Assembly: GCF_017377395.1 (NCBI RefSeq) | Contig: NZ_CP061800.1 | Coordinates: 7,549,001 to 7,613,000 of the forward strand | Direction: 5' to 3' | Length of the DNA: 64,000 bases | Source of the DNA: Desulfonema magnum | Lineage (GTDB): Bacteria > Desulfobacterota > Desulfobacteria > Desulfobacterales > 4be13 | Shown here: positions 44,451 through 53,266 of the stretch, piece after piece | Layout: each line of letters opens with the position of its first letter | Position numbering within the stretch: the first letter of the stretch is position 1 | Translations under genes and position numbers: made by a program | Notes under the pieces: model-generated | What the model saw: the letters and a program-made list of their open reading frames with translations, nothing else | What the model was told of the DNA's origin: nothing | Databases searched by the model: none

Positions 44451-46155
44451 CATAGGTGTAAAGTTAAGGATACTTAACTAACCTGCTAACGGTATGATTT
44501 CAAAAAATAAATTCACATTTATCAGATTGAAAAGACGGAAAGACAGAGGCATGCCTTTACCCGGCTGCCCGAGTTCCGAGAGGTTTACCTTTACATATTT
44601 ATAGTTTTCAAGAACTGCTCCGTCGATAAGTACATCAAGGGAGTTTTTTCTGCTTTTCTGCCTCTCTTTCCGGCATGTGTCAGTTATTTTTGCTATCATT
44701 TTCCTGACATGTTTTGCCGCTTTGTCAGCAGAATCCGAAAGCAGCACTGTCAGACCGGCTATGTTTCTTCTGAAATATTTCACTGTCTTGTCAATACTTA
44801 CCTCTTCGCCGAGTATCCGCCATGCCTCTGATCTGGCATTCGAATAACAGTAGGATATGAACATCACAACTATCGCTTTTCCCAATACTTCGCACCTGAG
44901 CCTGTCCTCATTGTTTCTTACTTCTGTTTTATGAATGTTCAATACCGATTTAAACTGTTTGAAAAATAATTCCACAGACCATCTGATCGGATAAAATGCA
45001 AGGATGGTTCTCACATCCTCCGTTTTCTCAGCAGGAATATTTGTCATCATAAAGTTCCACTCACACAGTCGCAGTGATTCTTTCTTGGGGGTTCTTCCTT
45101 TCTTTTTGGCATTCTGACACATTTTTCTCCGTTTTTTGTTTGCAACTTCTTCCGGAACTCTGACTGCGAAAAAGCGTATCTTTATCTTTTTCTCTTTGTT
45201 TCCCGTATAACATTCGAATTCAAATATTGTCTCATTGCCGTTCAGCTTTTTCAATATCTCCGAGATTCCGATTCTCTCATATTCTTCCCCTTTCTTTATA
45301 TACAGACCGATTCCGGAATAATTAAAACGGGATATGAAAAAGGCTTCTTTGTCATCAGTTATTTTCAGCATGTCCGCAATTGAATATCCCAGATCGAAAA
45401 TAAGCAGATCATCCGCGCTGATCTGATCGCCCAGTGTCTTCGAATAACTCTGATCGTTACACGTTTGTTTTTTTATATCAAACAGCTGAATCACTCCGGT
45501 TTTGTAATCATACATTAACTGAACTTTGCAACCCGCAATGTTATATCCCGGAAATGCGGATTTCAGGCCCGGGGGCAGCTCCCATGACGAACTGTCAATA
45601 ATATTCACTCTGCCGAACTGATTTAATACGTCAATATTGATATTATGTCCGTTTTCAGTCGCCGTTCTGAAAAAAAATGAAAAAACTTCTGTCAGAAAAT
45701 CAATGGCATACTGATTAAAACGGTCATTTATTCCCGCCCTTGAAATACATTCGGACAGATTTTCCGCTATGGCACCCAGAGTTATTGTGGTCGTTGTCAG
45801 CGAACCGAAAGTCAGCGATATGAAAAATTCGAATGCGTCCAATTTCCGTTTTCTCTTTATGAAACCGGTTTTTTCAGCTATTTTTCTGATCTTTCCTTTT
45901 TTGAAAAACTTTTTAACTGTTCTGACATCAATTTTAATCTGTTTATTTATCATTGCACAGTCCTCCCAAATATGATCTTATGAGATTGTCGGATATTTTG
46001 TTTTTTTCACACAGTCCGGAATATCAGCATGTGCTGAGAGATGCAATGAAAAAGTAATTTGCGACACGGCATTTCTTGCATTTTATTTAAACAACAACCA
46101 TATGTTATAAAAGGATATTTTTACAATTCAGCAGTTCCTTAACTTTACACCTATG
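44451..46155 (-). mobile_element. IS4-family insertion sequence
   Basis: 1705 bp with perfect 20-bp terminal inverted repeats (CATAGGTGTAAAGTTAAGGA) and a 10-bp target duplication GATTACACCT at 44441-44450 and 46156-46165. It carries one transposase gene. The perfect ends and exact duplication point to a recent insertion. Confidence 0.93.
44478..45953 (-). CDS. IS4-family DDE transposase
   Basis: A 491-residue DDE transposase. Acidic residues: Asp in NIIDSSSWELP, Asp in LLIFDLGYSI, and the IS4 signature Y-(2)-R-(3)-E-(6)-K in YPIRWSVELFFKQFK. GGGAGGA lies 7 bases before ATG 45953. It looks complete and possibly active. It sits inside the reverse transcriptase of the group II intron, in the same orientation. 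Confidence 0.94.
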   Translation of the reverse strand: MINKQIKIDVRTVKKFFKKGKIRKIAEKTGFIKRKRKLDAFEFFISLTFGSLTTTTITLGAIAENLSECISRAGINDRFNQYAIDFLTEVFSFFFRTATENGHNINIDVLNQFGRVNIIDSSSWELPPGLKSAFPGYNIAGCKVQLMYDYKTGVIQLFDIKKQTCNDQSYSKTLGDQISADDLLIFDLGYSIADMLKITDDKEAFFISRFNYSGIGLYIKKGEEYERIGISEILKKLNGNETIFEFECYTGNKEKKIKIRFFAVRVPEEVANKKRRKMCQNAKKKGRTPKKESLRLCEWNFMMTNIPAEKTEDVRTILAFYPIRWSVELFFKQFKSVLNIHKTEVRNNEDRLRCEVLGKAIVVMFISYCYSNARSEAWRILGEEVSIDKTVKYFRRNIAGLTVLLSDSADKAAKHVRKMIAKITDTCRKERQKSRKNSLDVLIDGAVLENYKYVKVNLSELGQPGKGMPLSFRLFNLINVNLFFEIIPLAG

Positions 46156-46923
46156 GATTACACCTCCCTGCGGGGTGCCGCTTTCCGGACGGCTCAACTT
46201 TTCGCCATCCAGCACTCCGGCATTCAGCCACTTTCCAATCAGCTTCCGTATTCCGCCGTCGTTTACTCTCTGCTTTATCATATCCTGCAGATAATTATGG
46301 TTTATATTGTCAAAAAATCCGCTTACATCCGCATCCACAACCCAGTTGATGTTCAGTCTCAGACATTGTTCACGCACTTCGTGAATTGCCATATGCTGAC
46401 TGTGCCCTTTCCGGAATCCGTGAGAAAAATCATAAAAATCTACGTCATAAATGACGTATAGAACCGTCTCCACCGCCTTCTGAACAATTTTATCCTCCAG
46501 CGCAGGTATTCCTATCGGTCGTTTTTCTCCGTTCTCCTTATCCAGCCATATCCTTTTTACCGGGGTTGCCACGTACTGACCTCTTCGCAGCCGCTCATAC
46601 AGATTATAGAGGTTTTTATCAAGATTTTCAGCATATTCCTTTGCTGTCATCCCGTCAACTCCGGCGGCTTCACTTTTCCGGACTGCCCGGAATGAATCTC
46701 TCAGTAAGCTGAGATCAATCCGGTGTGCCAGGGATGTGAAAACCATGTCAGGATTATTTTCCGCCAGCATCCGTATCTTCCCGAAGGATGTCTCTCCGAC
46801 TAATACCGGCGGGCTTATACCGGCTTTCAGGCCGGCTTCCGTCTTTGCCGGATTGCAGCAAGTCTGTTCCGCAATCTCCTGATTTACCGTTGATATGGTT
46901 TGTGATCTCTGCGTATCTCCCAT
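46156..46923 (-). pseudogene. Group II intron reverse transcriptase/maturase, N-terminal part
   Basis: The first 256 residues: NPDMVFTSLAHRIDLSLL, KSEAAGVDGMTAKEYA, the block RPIGIPALEDKIVQKAVE and FSHGFRKGHS, ending GTPQGGVI exactly where the IS4 target duplication begins. Removing the IS and one duplication restores GTPQGGVISPLLANIFLH, the conserved reverse transcriptase motif, so nothing but the insertion breaks the gene. AGGAAC precedes ATG 46923. Confidence 0.88.
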
Positions 46924-47547
46924 AGTTCCTACCAGAAAAACGTTATACCCTGCTTCTCCTTCCCTGCGGCGGGTCGCACGGGCTTTACTTCCCCGCCTTA
47001 CCGGACGGCACTTTATCCGCCATCCGTCGGTACTATGATCCGCTAAGACTTCCGCATGTCCGTCTCAGGTTCGTTCGCTCTCCGCTATCCTTGCCTGATA
47101 CCCTGCTTTGCCCTTCTTTTGTGTTTGTGTTCCTGCCTTTCAGCAGGCTCGTCAGTGCGGCGGGGCTTCCTCCACTGCGCCGGGATTCTGTCTTCTGACC
47201 GGATTTCCTTACACCTTTCTTTCTCCGCAGGGAAACATACGGATCTCTCAAGTTCCCAGGTTGTCCCCATGAGTGCATGCCCTGCTCTCAGACCCCGGTG
47301 GTATCCTGAATACTTGCCATATCGTTTTCAGGATTGCCGCCTTCCGTTCGCTGAACAACGTCGGCTTTCACTTCCGGTTTCCCGGAAGCTTATCCTCCTG
47401 ACCACAACTATACCCATTTCGGGGCTCAGTCACACAGCCTGCACCCTCGTTCCGTCCGGCTTCGGACGCCCGTTGCCGGGTTTGCCCTCGGACTTCACTT
47501 ACGGCCTGTCGGCCACACTTTAGCCGTGCGGGACTTTCTTGTTTTCC

Positions 47548-47624
47548 GATCACCCGCTGGACAACATTATCGAATTTCATGAACTTTCGTTCAGTTCCAA
47601 CGATCTGGATTTAACTTGACACAA
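47548..47624. repeat. 78-bp dispersed repeat, second copy
   Basis: Starts GATCACCCGCTGGACAACAT and ends GGATTTAACTTGACACAA; a diverged copy of 39435-39512, 30 bp from the 5' end of the group II intron. Confidence 0.7.
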
Positions 47625-47652
47625 TCAGCTCCGGGTTAGCCCTTTGAATTTA

Positions 47653-49407
47653 CTAATATTTTTCAAATTCATAATCTTTGATACTTTCATCAGGTTCCAT
47701 ATTTATCTCATTCTGCTTTTTCATGTTATTTTGATGCTCTTTGGGAGTTATCGTTAATTCAAAATTATCAGTTTTAATATTCTGAAAAGTTTCCGAAATA
47801 GTTTTCATCACTTTGTCCTCTATCTGTGAAATGTCATTGATTTTAATATTATCCTCAAGATTAAAGAATCTGACTGCATCTTTTAAGCATCGGCTCTGAC
47901 CTGACAGCTCTTCCGAACATGCTGACAAGTCTTCCGAACTTGCTGAATTTTGCTGAACAACTAAATTAAACTCCTGAATCACCTCGTTTATCTGATTTGC
48001 AGTTTCATTCTGTTCGATGCTTGAGGCGGCTATTTCCTGAACCAATTTGGCTGTATTCTGCACATCAGGTACGGCTTGCGATAATATCATTTTGGCATTT
48101 TCACTAATACCAACACTTGAATTCACTAAGTTTATTATAATGTTAGCTGCTTTCCGACTTTTTTCCGCCAACTTTTTTATTTGTTGAGCTACAACAGAAA
48201 AACCTTTTCCGAATTCACCCGCTCTTGCTGCTTCTATTGATGCATTTATTGAGAGCATATCTGTTTTTATTGCTATCTCATCAATAATCATTATCTTTTC
48301 CGAAATCTTCAGCATTGTTTCCAATGTATTTTCAGTCGCTTTTTGTCCCTCTATTATACTGTGTTCTGCTTTTGCAGCCATTTCTTCTGTATGCTTTGCG
48401 TTTTCGGCATTTTGTTCTATTGTTGCAGAGAGTTCCTCAATTGAACTGCTAATTTCTTCGGAAGATGCTGCCTGTTGATTTGCACCTTCCGCTATCTGCT
48501 GAGAACGCATTGAAATCTGCTCACTTCCGTCACTTACATTTTCTGCGCTTTCCATTATTGATAAAACTGTCTCTTTTAGTTTTTTTATCATAGAATTGAA
48601 GGAGGTGGCAAGATCACCTATTTCATTATTCTGCTTTAATTGTATCTCCACGTTCAGATTTCCTTCCGATATCTGTCTCGCATTATCTGCCAAATTTATT
48701 AACGGTTTTGAAATCTTATTGGAAAGCCAGTAGCCAACCACAGAAGAAATTGAAAAAAGTATAACTGCCGCCAACAGAAATCTGTACATCAACTTCTTTT
48801 TAATCTCTTTATAAAATACTTCGTCTCTTCCACCTGCCCCGATTATCCAGTCCCAAGGTTCATAATGTAGCTGATAGGCTAAAAATGTATAAACCGGTTC
48901 TCCAGGATTTTGCCATAATTCTCTAAACAAAAATCCTGTTCTTTTAGGATTTCCCCAGCTGTCACGAGTTGTGTATTTCCCATCAATATTTAAATCCCAG
49001 GCACTTGTCGATTCAGTGTTAAAAGGATGCATAACTATATTTCCTTTACTGTCAAGTCCCCAGACATACATATAAGGGTCTTTTTCCTTACCGCTGAAAT
49101 TCAGATTCATCCTGCTTTTTGATGCATCTCTGCTTCTATCTTGTAATTTGGGACCGTTTACATATTCTCTTACCTCATCCTGTGCAGTTTGTAATGAAAT
49201 TTCTCCGTTTCCGACTCTTTCATCCTGTAATTCAATAAAACCCAGAACATCCTTACATATTCTGGCGAACATTTCTCCCTTTGCATCTATGATCTCTTTT
49301 TTGGCTATGCTATAACAGATCATAAACATGGATAATATTGAAACAGACAATATTATTGAAACAAACATCATCAACTGTAATCGAATTCCAATTTTAAAAT
49401 TTTTCAT
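47653..49407 (-). CDS. Methyl-accepting chemotaxis protein with a periplasmic cache domain
   Basis: A 584-residue chemoreceptor. Membrane segment 1 (about 10-33), a single-cache sensor domain (about 35-195, with DPYMYVWGLDSKGNIVMHPF and WDWIIGAGG), membrane segment 2 (about 207-230), HAMP (KISKPLINLADNARQISEGN near 232) and a signalling domain whose hairpin tip includes IDEIAIKTDMLSINASIEAARAG near 375. A 60-residue charged tail follows. The upstream start at 49485 is rejected for ATG 49407 (MKNFKIGIRLQL), which leads straight into the first membrane segment. No che genes lie near. Confidence 0.92.
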   Translation of the reverse strand: MKNFKIGIRLQLMMFVSIILSVSILSMFMICYSIAKKEIIDAKGEMFARICKDVLGFIELQDERVGNGEISLQTAQDEVREYVNGPKLQDRSRDASKSRMNLNFSGKEKDPYMYVWGLDSKGNIVMHPFNTESTSAWDLNIDGKYTTRDSWGNPKRTGFLFRELWQNPGEPVYTFLAYQLHYEPWDWIIGAGGRDEVFYKEIKKKLMYRFLLAAVILFSISSVVGYWLSNKISKPLINLADNARQISEGNLNVEIQLKQNNEIGDLATSFNSMIKKLKETVLSIMESAENVSDGSEQISMRSQQIAEGANQQAASSEEISSSIEELSATIEQNAENAKHTEEMAAKAEHSIIEGQKATENTLETMLKISEKIMIIDEIAIKTDMLSINASIEAARAGEFGKGFSVVAQQIKKLAEKSRKAANIIINLVNSSVGISENAKMILSQAVPDVQNTAKLVQEIAASSIEQNETANQINEVIQEFNLVVQQNSASSEDLSACSEELSGQSRCLKDAVRFFNLEDNIKINDISQIEDKVMKTISETFQNIKTDNFELTITPKEHQNNMKKQNEINMEPDESIKDYEFEKY

Positions 49408-49472
49408 AACACACTTTAGTGTATAATCTTGAGTATATTTGCACAAAAAATAACAGTTATGAGAACATTTTG

Positions 49473-49773
49473 GGTAGTGTTCCAAAACTGGAGCTAAAAT
49501 CTTTAACCGTTTGAATCAATTTAGGAAATATCGGCTCAGATCCAGTTTTAGAACACCACCGAAAGGATTTTGCCTCGCAATTCTCATTCTGACACAGGTA
49601 ACGCTGCTTTCCCTCATCTGTCTTTCCTCTTTTTTCACTTTCTCACCTCCGCAGAGCGTCCAGCGGACAGGAATCAGTGCCATCGAAATATTCCTCCGAA
49701 AACAGTTTTTTATCCTGAATGACTATACTATAATAACACAGATTTCAGAAAAGTCCAGTTTTAGAACACTACC
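49473..49773. mobile_element. MITE-like element, GGTAGTGTTC family
   Basis: About 300 bp with inverted ends GTAGTGTTCCAAAACTGGA and TCCAGTTTTAGAACACTAC. A further end-like sequence, TCCAGTTTTAGAACACCACC, lies at 49536-49556, so an 83-bp unit may be nested or duplicated. A diverged short relative is at 52032-52127. Confidence 0.75.
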
Positions 49774-50009
49774 TCATAATGTGTCCCCGTGTGCCATGCA
49801 AACGGGAGGTTCAGGAACCTCCGCCACAAATGACCGGTCCTCATAGTTCCGATAAATAATAAATTAAAAACATTCAGGATTTCCATACCGATCAGTTCGC
49901 CGTCCCCGTTTATCTCGGCAATGATGTTCGGAGTTATTTCCACACTTCCCGCCTCCTTTTCCTCGGAAATGACAAGGTGCAGAATGTCATCATCTTTGAA
50001 GTATTTCAT
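49761..50009 (-). pseudogene. DUF2283 protein with a repeat-derived tail
   Basis: The first 45 residues, MKYFKDDDILHLVISEEKE followed by SVEITPNIIAEINGDGELIGMEILN, are a clear DUF2283 domain (small, function unknown, often near toxin-antitoxin genes). After that the frame runs through unrelated sequence and into the end of the GGTAGTGTTC element, giving HLWRRFLNLPFAWHTG, which does not look native. So the true end was replaced. ATG 50009 is the family start; no strong ribosome site. Confidence 0.6.
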
Positions 50010-50041
50010 TTCTGATTTATTTGTAAATCCATAATTCAGGA

Positions 50042-50120
50042 AATTCAGGGGACACAATATTATTCAGTCCCAATTTCCAGACTTTTTTTCTCAAGAAATA
50101 AGTATTGTGTCCCCCGAATT
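50042..50120. repeat. GGGGACACAATAC palindromic element, copy 2
   Basis: AATTCAGGGGACACAATAT and its partner GTATTGTGTCCCCCGAATT, followed by two decayed TTGTCCCCCGAATT-like echoes to about 50175. Confidence 0.75.
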
Positions 50121-50186
50121 TTGTCGAATTTGTCCCCCGAATTTCTCCCTAAATTCCGAATGCCCCCTGAAATTCCGAAATTATCA

Positions 50187-50870
50187 TCATTTCGTATCGC
50201 CGGATGAGGTAACGATTTCTTCAATTATTTTATCGCACTCAATATCAGGTTGCCCCTGACGAGCATAATAAGAGGAAAAACGGGATAATATATCTTTTAT
50301 GAAGTCTGGCGATATCTGAATATGTGGTTGTTTATACGCACTCTTAACCTCCTCTTTGGTACGAGTTGATATTTTTCTAAAATTAAGAAAACCCCCCTCA
50401 AAAAATTTTGTATGAGGCAGCCAATGAGAGTACGCATTGTAATTATTGCCGAAGACATCTTTTAGTCTGTTTTTCTTCTTTTTTTTATTAGTAATATCTT
50501 TCAACGCTGCATCAATAAACAATTCCCTTTTTTCTATCTCCACCAGCATAATGCGATCTGTTTTATATTCACCATTCTTTCTGACGACAAGATCACAAGC
50601 CGGATTTAATATGGCATAAAGGCTTTTGTCATCCTCTTTCTCAATAACACTTCCCGTCTTCAAAGCATCTGACAGTGGTGGGTAAATGTATATTTCTTCC
50701 GGGAAGCATTGCTCCTCGTCCTCATCAAGTATCTGCATCAGATGATTGAGCGTAAAGCGCAACAATGCCTTCTCGGTTCTTGACGAATTTGACTTTCCGT
50801 AAGCTTTCCATGTCTCCAACTGGGGCAAAAGGTTTTTCAGAAAAACTTCATTTGTCAAATGCTCGATCAT
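50187..50870 (-). CDS. Hypothetical protein, possibly 5'-truncated
   Basis: A 227-residue soluble protein. Its start (ATG 50870) overlaps the end of the HNH gene, within a junction where both genes look cut, so its natural N-terminus may be missing. Features seen: AILNPACDLVVRKNGEYKTD, a PACD motif followed by MLVEIE, a Lys-rich patch NKKKKKNRLKD and HIQISPDFIKDILSRFSSYYARQGQP. I recognise no family. A PACD-type motif beside restriction genes hints at a defence-linked role, but this is only context. Confidence 0.5.
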   Translation of the reverse strand: MIEHLTNEVFLKNLLPQLETWKAYGKSNSSRTEKALLRFTLNHLMQILDEDEEQCFPEEIYIYPPLSDALKTGSVIEKEDDKSLYAILNPACDLVVRKNGEYKTDRIMLVEIEKRELFIDAALKDITNKKKKKNRLKDVFGNNYNAYSHWLPHTKFFEGGFLNFRKISTRTKEEVKSAYKQPHIQISPDFIKDILSRFSSYYARQGQPDIECDKIIEEIVTSSGDTK

Positions 50871-51417
50871 GCAAAGCGTTTAAGCAAAGGCCATTACTGG
50901 GATTAAGGCGATTATCTTCATCCACTGACCAGGGTACGATATGGCTTGCAATTAATAAATCAGGAACGAACATGCCGGTAATGCAACATGTGTTGTTGTA
51001 GGAGGCCAGAATCATTTGTCTGAAAAAGTTCTGATTTATTCGGCTTTTTACAACAACATCCCTTGTTTTTCCTTCAGCCACCTTATTGAACTCAAATTCA
51101 GACTTTTCACCTTTTGACACGGCCATGCTCAGTTCACTTTCTAAAGCCATGCCTTCCCAGTTTTCAAAAAATTCGTTCCATACTTCCCGGTCGAGCTTGT
51201 TCGTATGAGATGCACCTTTCCTTTTAAGTGAAGGATCGAGACTTGCAAAATTAGCAAGTTTATAGCTGACTGATCCTGCACTCCTCCCCATTTTTTTTGC
51301 CAGGTCTATTATTTCCGGATTTCTGATATGGATTTTTCCAAACGGGGTTTTGCAATAGAGATTAATCGCAAGGATAAGCTCTTCTCTTGTCCATGATTTT
51401 CGTTTTATTTTATTCAT
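50848..51417 (-). pseudogene. HNH restriction endonuclease, C-terminally truncated
   Basis: 189 residues. A helical N-terminal domain (REELILAINLYCKTPFGKIH, LAKKMGRSAGSVSYKLANFA) is followed by an HNH nuclease core: TCCITGMFVPDLLIASHIVPW, then NPSNGLCLNALHDRAFD. Relatives continue beyond HDRAFDKG for tens of residues; here a stop follows FDK at once and another gene begins in a shifted frame, so the C-terminus was lost. GAGG precedes ATG 51417, which overlaps the end of the Dcm remnant. Part of a former restriction-modification pair. Confidence 0.72.
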
Positions 51418-51999
51418 GCCATAACCTCATTTCATATTCCGAAACACAGGACTGACTTCTTATATTGTCGAAATAAAGATTACATCTTCATCTTTAGCTG
51501 ACAGAAGACCAGTCACATTCTCGAAGACGAAAAAGGATGGACGGTAATGTTTAAGGAACTCAGCATAATAGACATAAAGATAGTTTCTGCTATCGCCTCT
51601 CATACGGTTTTTGTCCCTTGAACGACCGACAATTGAGTATGCCTGACAGGGCGGCCCCCCGATAATCAGATCAAGCTTATCACCATCAAGCAATTCATCT
51701 GTTTTTATAAATATTTCCGGCAAAGAATCTTTACTGATTTCAGCATTGATTACAGAGTTGATGGGACGATCCGGAACAAGACTGTAAAGCTCCGAACGCG
51801 AAATCTTTCTATACAGATAATCATTATATTGCTCGGCCCGGCCCTCTGACTTCAACCAGTGGTAAGCCATCCTCGTTCGCAGTGTGAAACAGGCTGCCTG
51901 ATCAGCTTCCACATGCGCCACCGGACAGAAGCCGGCCCGGACAAATCCTTCAGATAAACCACCGGCTCCTGCAAAGAGATCAAGAAATTTTAATTTCAT
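51410..51999 (-). pseudogene. DNA (cytosine-5) methyltransferase with internal deletion
   Basis: The N-terminal half is clear: LDLFAGAGGLSEGFVRAGF (AdoMet site), GGPPCQAYS (catalytic Cys) and FVFENVTGLLS. Then the frame shifts: after LLSAKDEDV the expected YFDNIRS is read in another frame, and only about 14 codons later EYEMRLWHE ends at a TAA that overlaps the HNH start. Target recognition and motifs VIII-X are therefore gone. The remaining frame stops at 51460. The modification enzyme must be inactive. Confidence 0.75.
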
Positions 52000-52031
52000 A
52001 TAATTTTTTTTCTTTGTATATATAAAAAATT

Positions 52032-52127
52032 ATTTGGTAGTGTCCCAAATCTGAATTTTATCCAATATTCAGTATGTTAATTCAAATTGTTACAGAATTC
52101 ACATATAGAGTTGAAACACTACCAAAT
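52032..52127. mobile_element. Short element with GGTAGTGT ends
   Basis: 96 bp with inverted ends ATTTGGTAGTGT / ACACTACCAAAT; related at the ends to 49473-49773. It lies 32 bp upstream of the Dcm start. Confidence 0.65.
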
Positions 52128-52146
52128 ATTTTAATTATTCTTATTC

Positions 52147-52336
52147 ACTCGATGTTCAAGTTTTTTTCTGTTGACCGAATTTATTATTAATTTTTAGGCC
52201 GGATTTTTATGTGGCAATCAATAAATTCAGCAGGTTGTATTTTCAAAGTTTGCAAAGGGAATATTTATCCCGAAATTTTAGCTCGTTAAAAATACTAATT
52301 TTATTTAGTCAAGGACAAAAAACTTGAACATCGAGT
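52147..52336. mobile_element. MITE-like element, family ACTCGAT, long copy
   Basis: 190 bp; ends ACTCGATGTTCAAGTTTTTT and its inverse match the two 150-bp copies at 4.2-4.5 kb, but the centre is a different AT-rich sequence. It abuts the macroglobulin gene fragment. Confidence 0.75.
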
Positions 52337-52518
52337 ATTCAGCACCTTAACCGCCCCCGGGGTCTCCCCAATCCCTCTGATTTCCGGCCGGTACATGGAT
52401 TCCACAAACGGCGGCGGCACAGTGAAAGTCCCCGGAGAGACAACCCGGATCAGATAAAACAAATGAGTCAGAGAATGCTCATTAAGTTTCACAACCGCCA
52501 CATACCTGTCATCCCGAT
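52337..52518 (-). pseudogene. 3' fragment of a second alpha-2-macroglobulin gene
   Basis: Encodes RYVAVVKLNEHSLTHLFYLI and VVSPGTFTVPPPFVESMYRP, matching the last 60 residues of the large gene at 54274-59214 with several substitutions. It is enclosed by two mobile palindromes (52147-52336 and 52519-52606). It is either a copied fragment or the last piece of a lost paralogue. Confidence 0.85.
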
Positions 52519-52606
52519 AATTCGGGGGACACAATATTTATTTATTCGGTATCAATTTTCTGCCGGGCTTTCTTTGTCAGGAAATAAGTATTGTGCTTCC
52601 TGAATT
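52519..52606. repeat. GGGGACACAATAC palindromic element, copy 3
   Basis: AATTCGGGGGACACAATAT / AAGTATTGTGCTTCCTGAATT. Its right end encodes the last residues of the BrnA-type antitoxin. Confidence 0.75.
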
Positions 52607-52921
52607 GCCGTGGCTTTTTGCGTTCGCTGAAAAGCATGATTCTGACGTTGTTCGGTATTGATGTAATTCGGCATCAATTCGTTCTGAAAGAAATATTTTT
52701 AGTAGCGACTGATAAGGGACATCTCGTTTATTGGCTAATAATTTCAATTCTTCAATCATTGACTCGGGAAGGCGGATTGATATAGTTCGAGTTGAAGGCT
52801 TCAGCTGAGAAAATACAACTTCCTCCGCATCAGACCAGTCAAGATATTCTGAAGAATCGTTTTGCTGCCAAAAAACGCGCTCTTCCGCCTCACTATTAAA
52901 TTTGGGGATTTTCTTTTTCAT
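52577..52921 (-). CDS. brnA: BrnA-type (CopG-like) antitoxin with repeat-encoded tail
   Basis: A 114-residue antitoxin. The N-terminal block IPKFNSEAEERVFWQQNDSS is typical of BrnA-like proteins, followed by the ribbon-helix-helix RTISIRLPESMIEELKLLAN and VPYQSLLKIFLSERI, which binds the operator. The last residues (HGNSGSTILIS) come from the palindromic element at 52519-52606, so the native end was lost or extended. It overlaps brnT by 4 bases. Confidence 0.85.
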   Translation of the reverse strand: MKKKIPKFNSEAEERVFWQQNDSSEYLDWSDAEEVVFSQLKPSTRTISIRLPESMIEELKLLANKRDVPYQSLLKIFLSERIDAELHQYRTTSESCFSANAKSHGNSGSTILIS

Positions 52922-53220
52922 TTTAAGTACCTCTCTGTCTCCGCCCCGGTCATATCCCGCGCTGAAATAATTCTTATTTTTTTGTTTCTAACGGTGAATA
53001 CGACAAAAAGAAATCTGTCCATATTCGTCTGACCAAGTGCGTAGTATCGGTTTTCAAGTTTGGAATGTTCTTTGTCACGCTTTACAATAAGGGGCTTGTT
53101 AAAGAAGATTTGTTCACATTCTGCTGCTGATACGTCATGCTTATCCCAATTCTTGGAAATATTCCCATTATCCCATTCGAAACCTGTGCAATTCGCTAAT
53201 TTTCTTTTCGGTTTAACCAT
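52918..53220 (-). CDS. brnT: BrnT-family toxin
   Basis: A 100-residue BrnT-type RelE-fold ribonuclease toxin, first gene of the pair. Blocks: CTGFEWDNGNISKNWDKHDVS, AECEQIFFNKPLIV, and FTVRNKKIRIISARDMTGAE near the C-terminus, typical of the family (read in short parts). Autoregulation by the toxin-antitoxin complex is expected. ATG 53220 has no strong ribosome site. Confidence 0.9.
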   Translation of the reverse strand: MVKPKRKLANCTGFEWDNGNISKNWDKHDVSAAECEQIFFNKPLIVKRDKEHSKLENRYYALGQTNMDRFLFVVFTVRNKKIRIISARDMTGAETERYLK

Positions 53221-53266
53221 ACCAATCTATATCATATATCTCCGTCTGAATCTCATCCGGCTTTGA

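Larger units (their letters stand above)
43640..47518 (-). mobile_element. Group II intron with reverse transcriptase, interrupted by an IS4 element
   Basis: On the minus strand the 5' end is placed at about 47518 (GTGTGGCCGACAGGCCG), followed by structured, ORF-free sequence, the reverse transcriptase gene (46923 onward) and domains V and VI near 43645-43712. Boundaries are approximate by tens of bases. The flanks GTCCCGCAC (right) and GTGCGGGAC (left) are complementary, so the intron may sit inside a hairpin. The IS4 element at 44451-46155 lies within. Confidence 0.75.

Noticed and set aside
47056..47523. Plus-strand frame of 155 codons next to the intron reverse transcriptase
   Set aside because: Lies in the structured 5' part of the group II intron; composition and lack of any motif do not support a gene.
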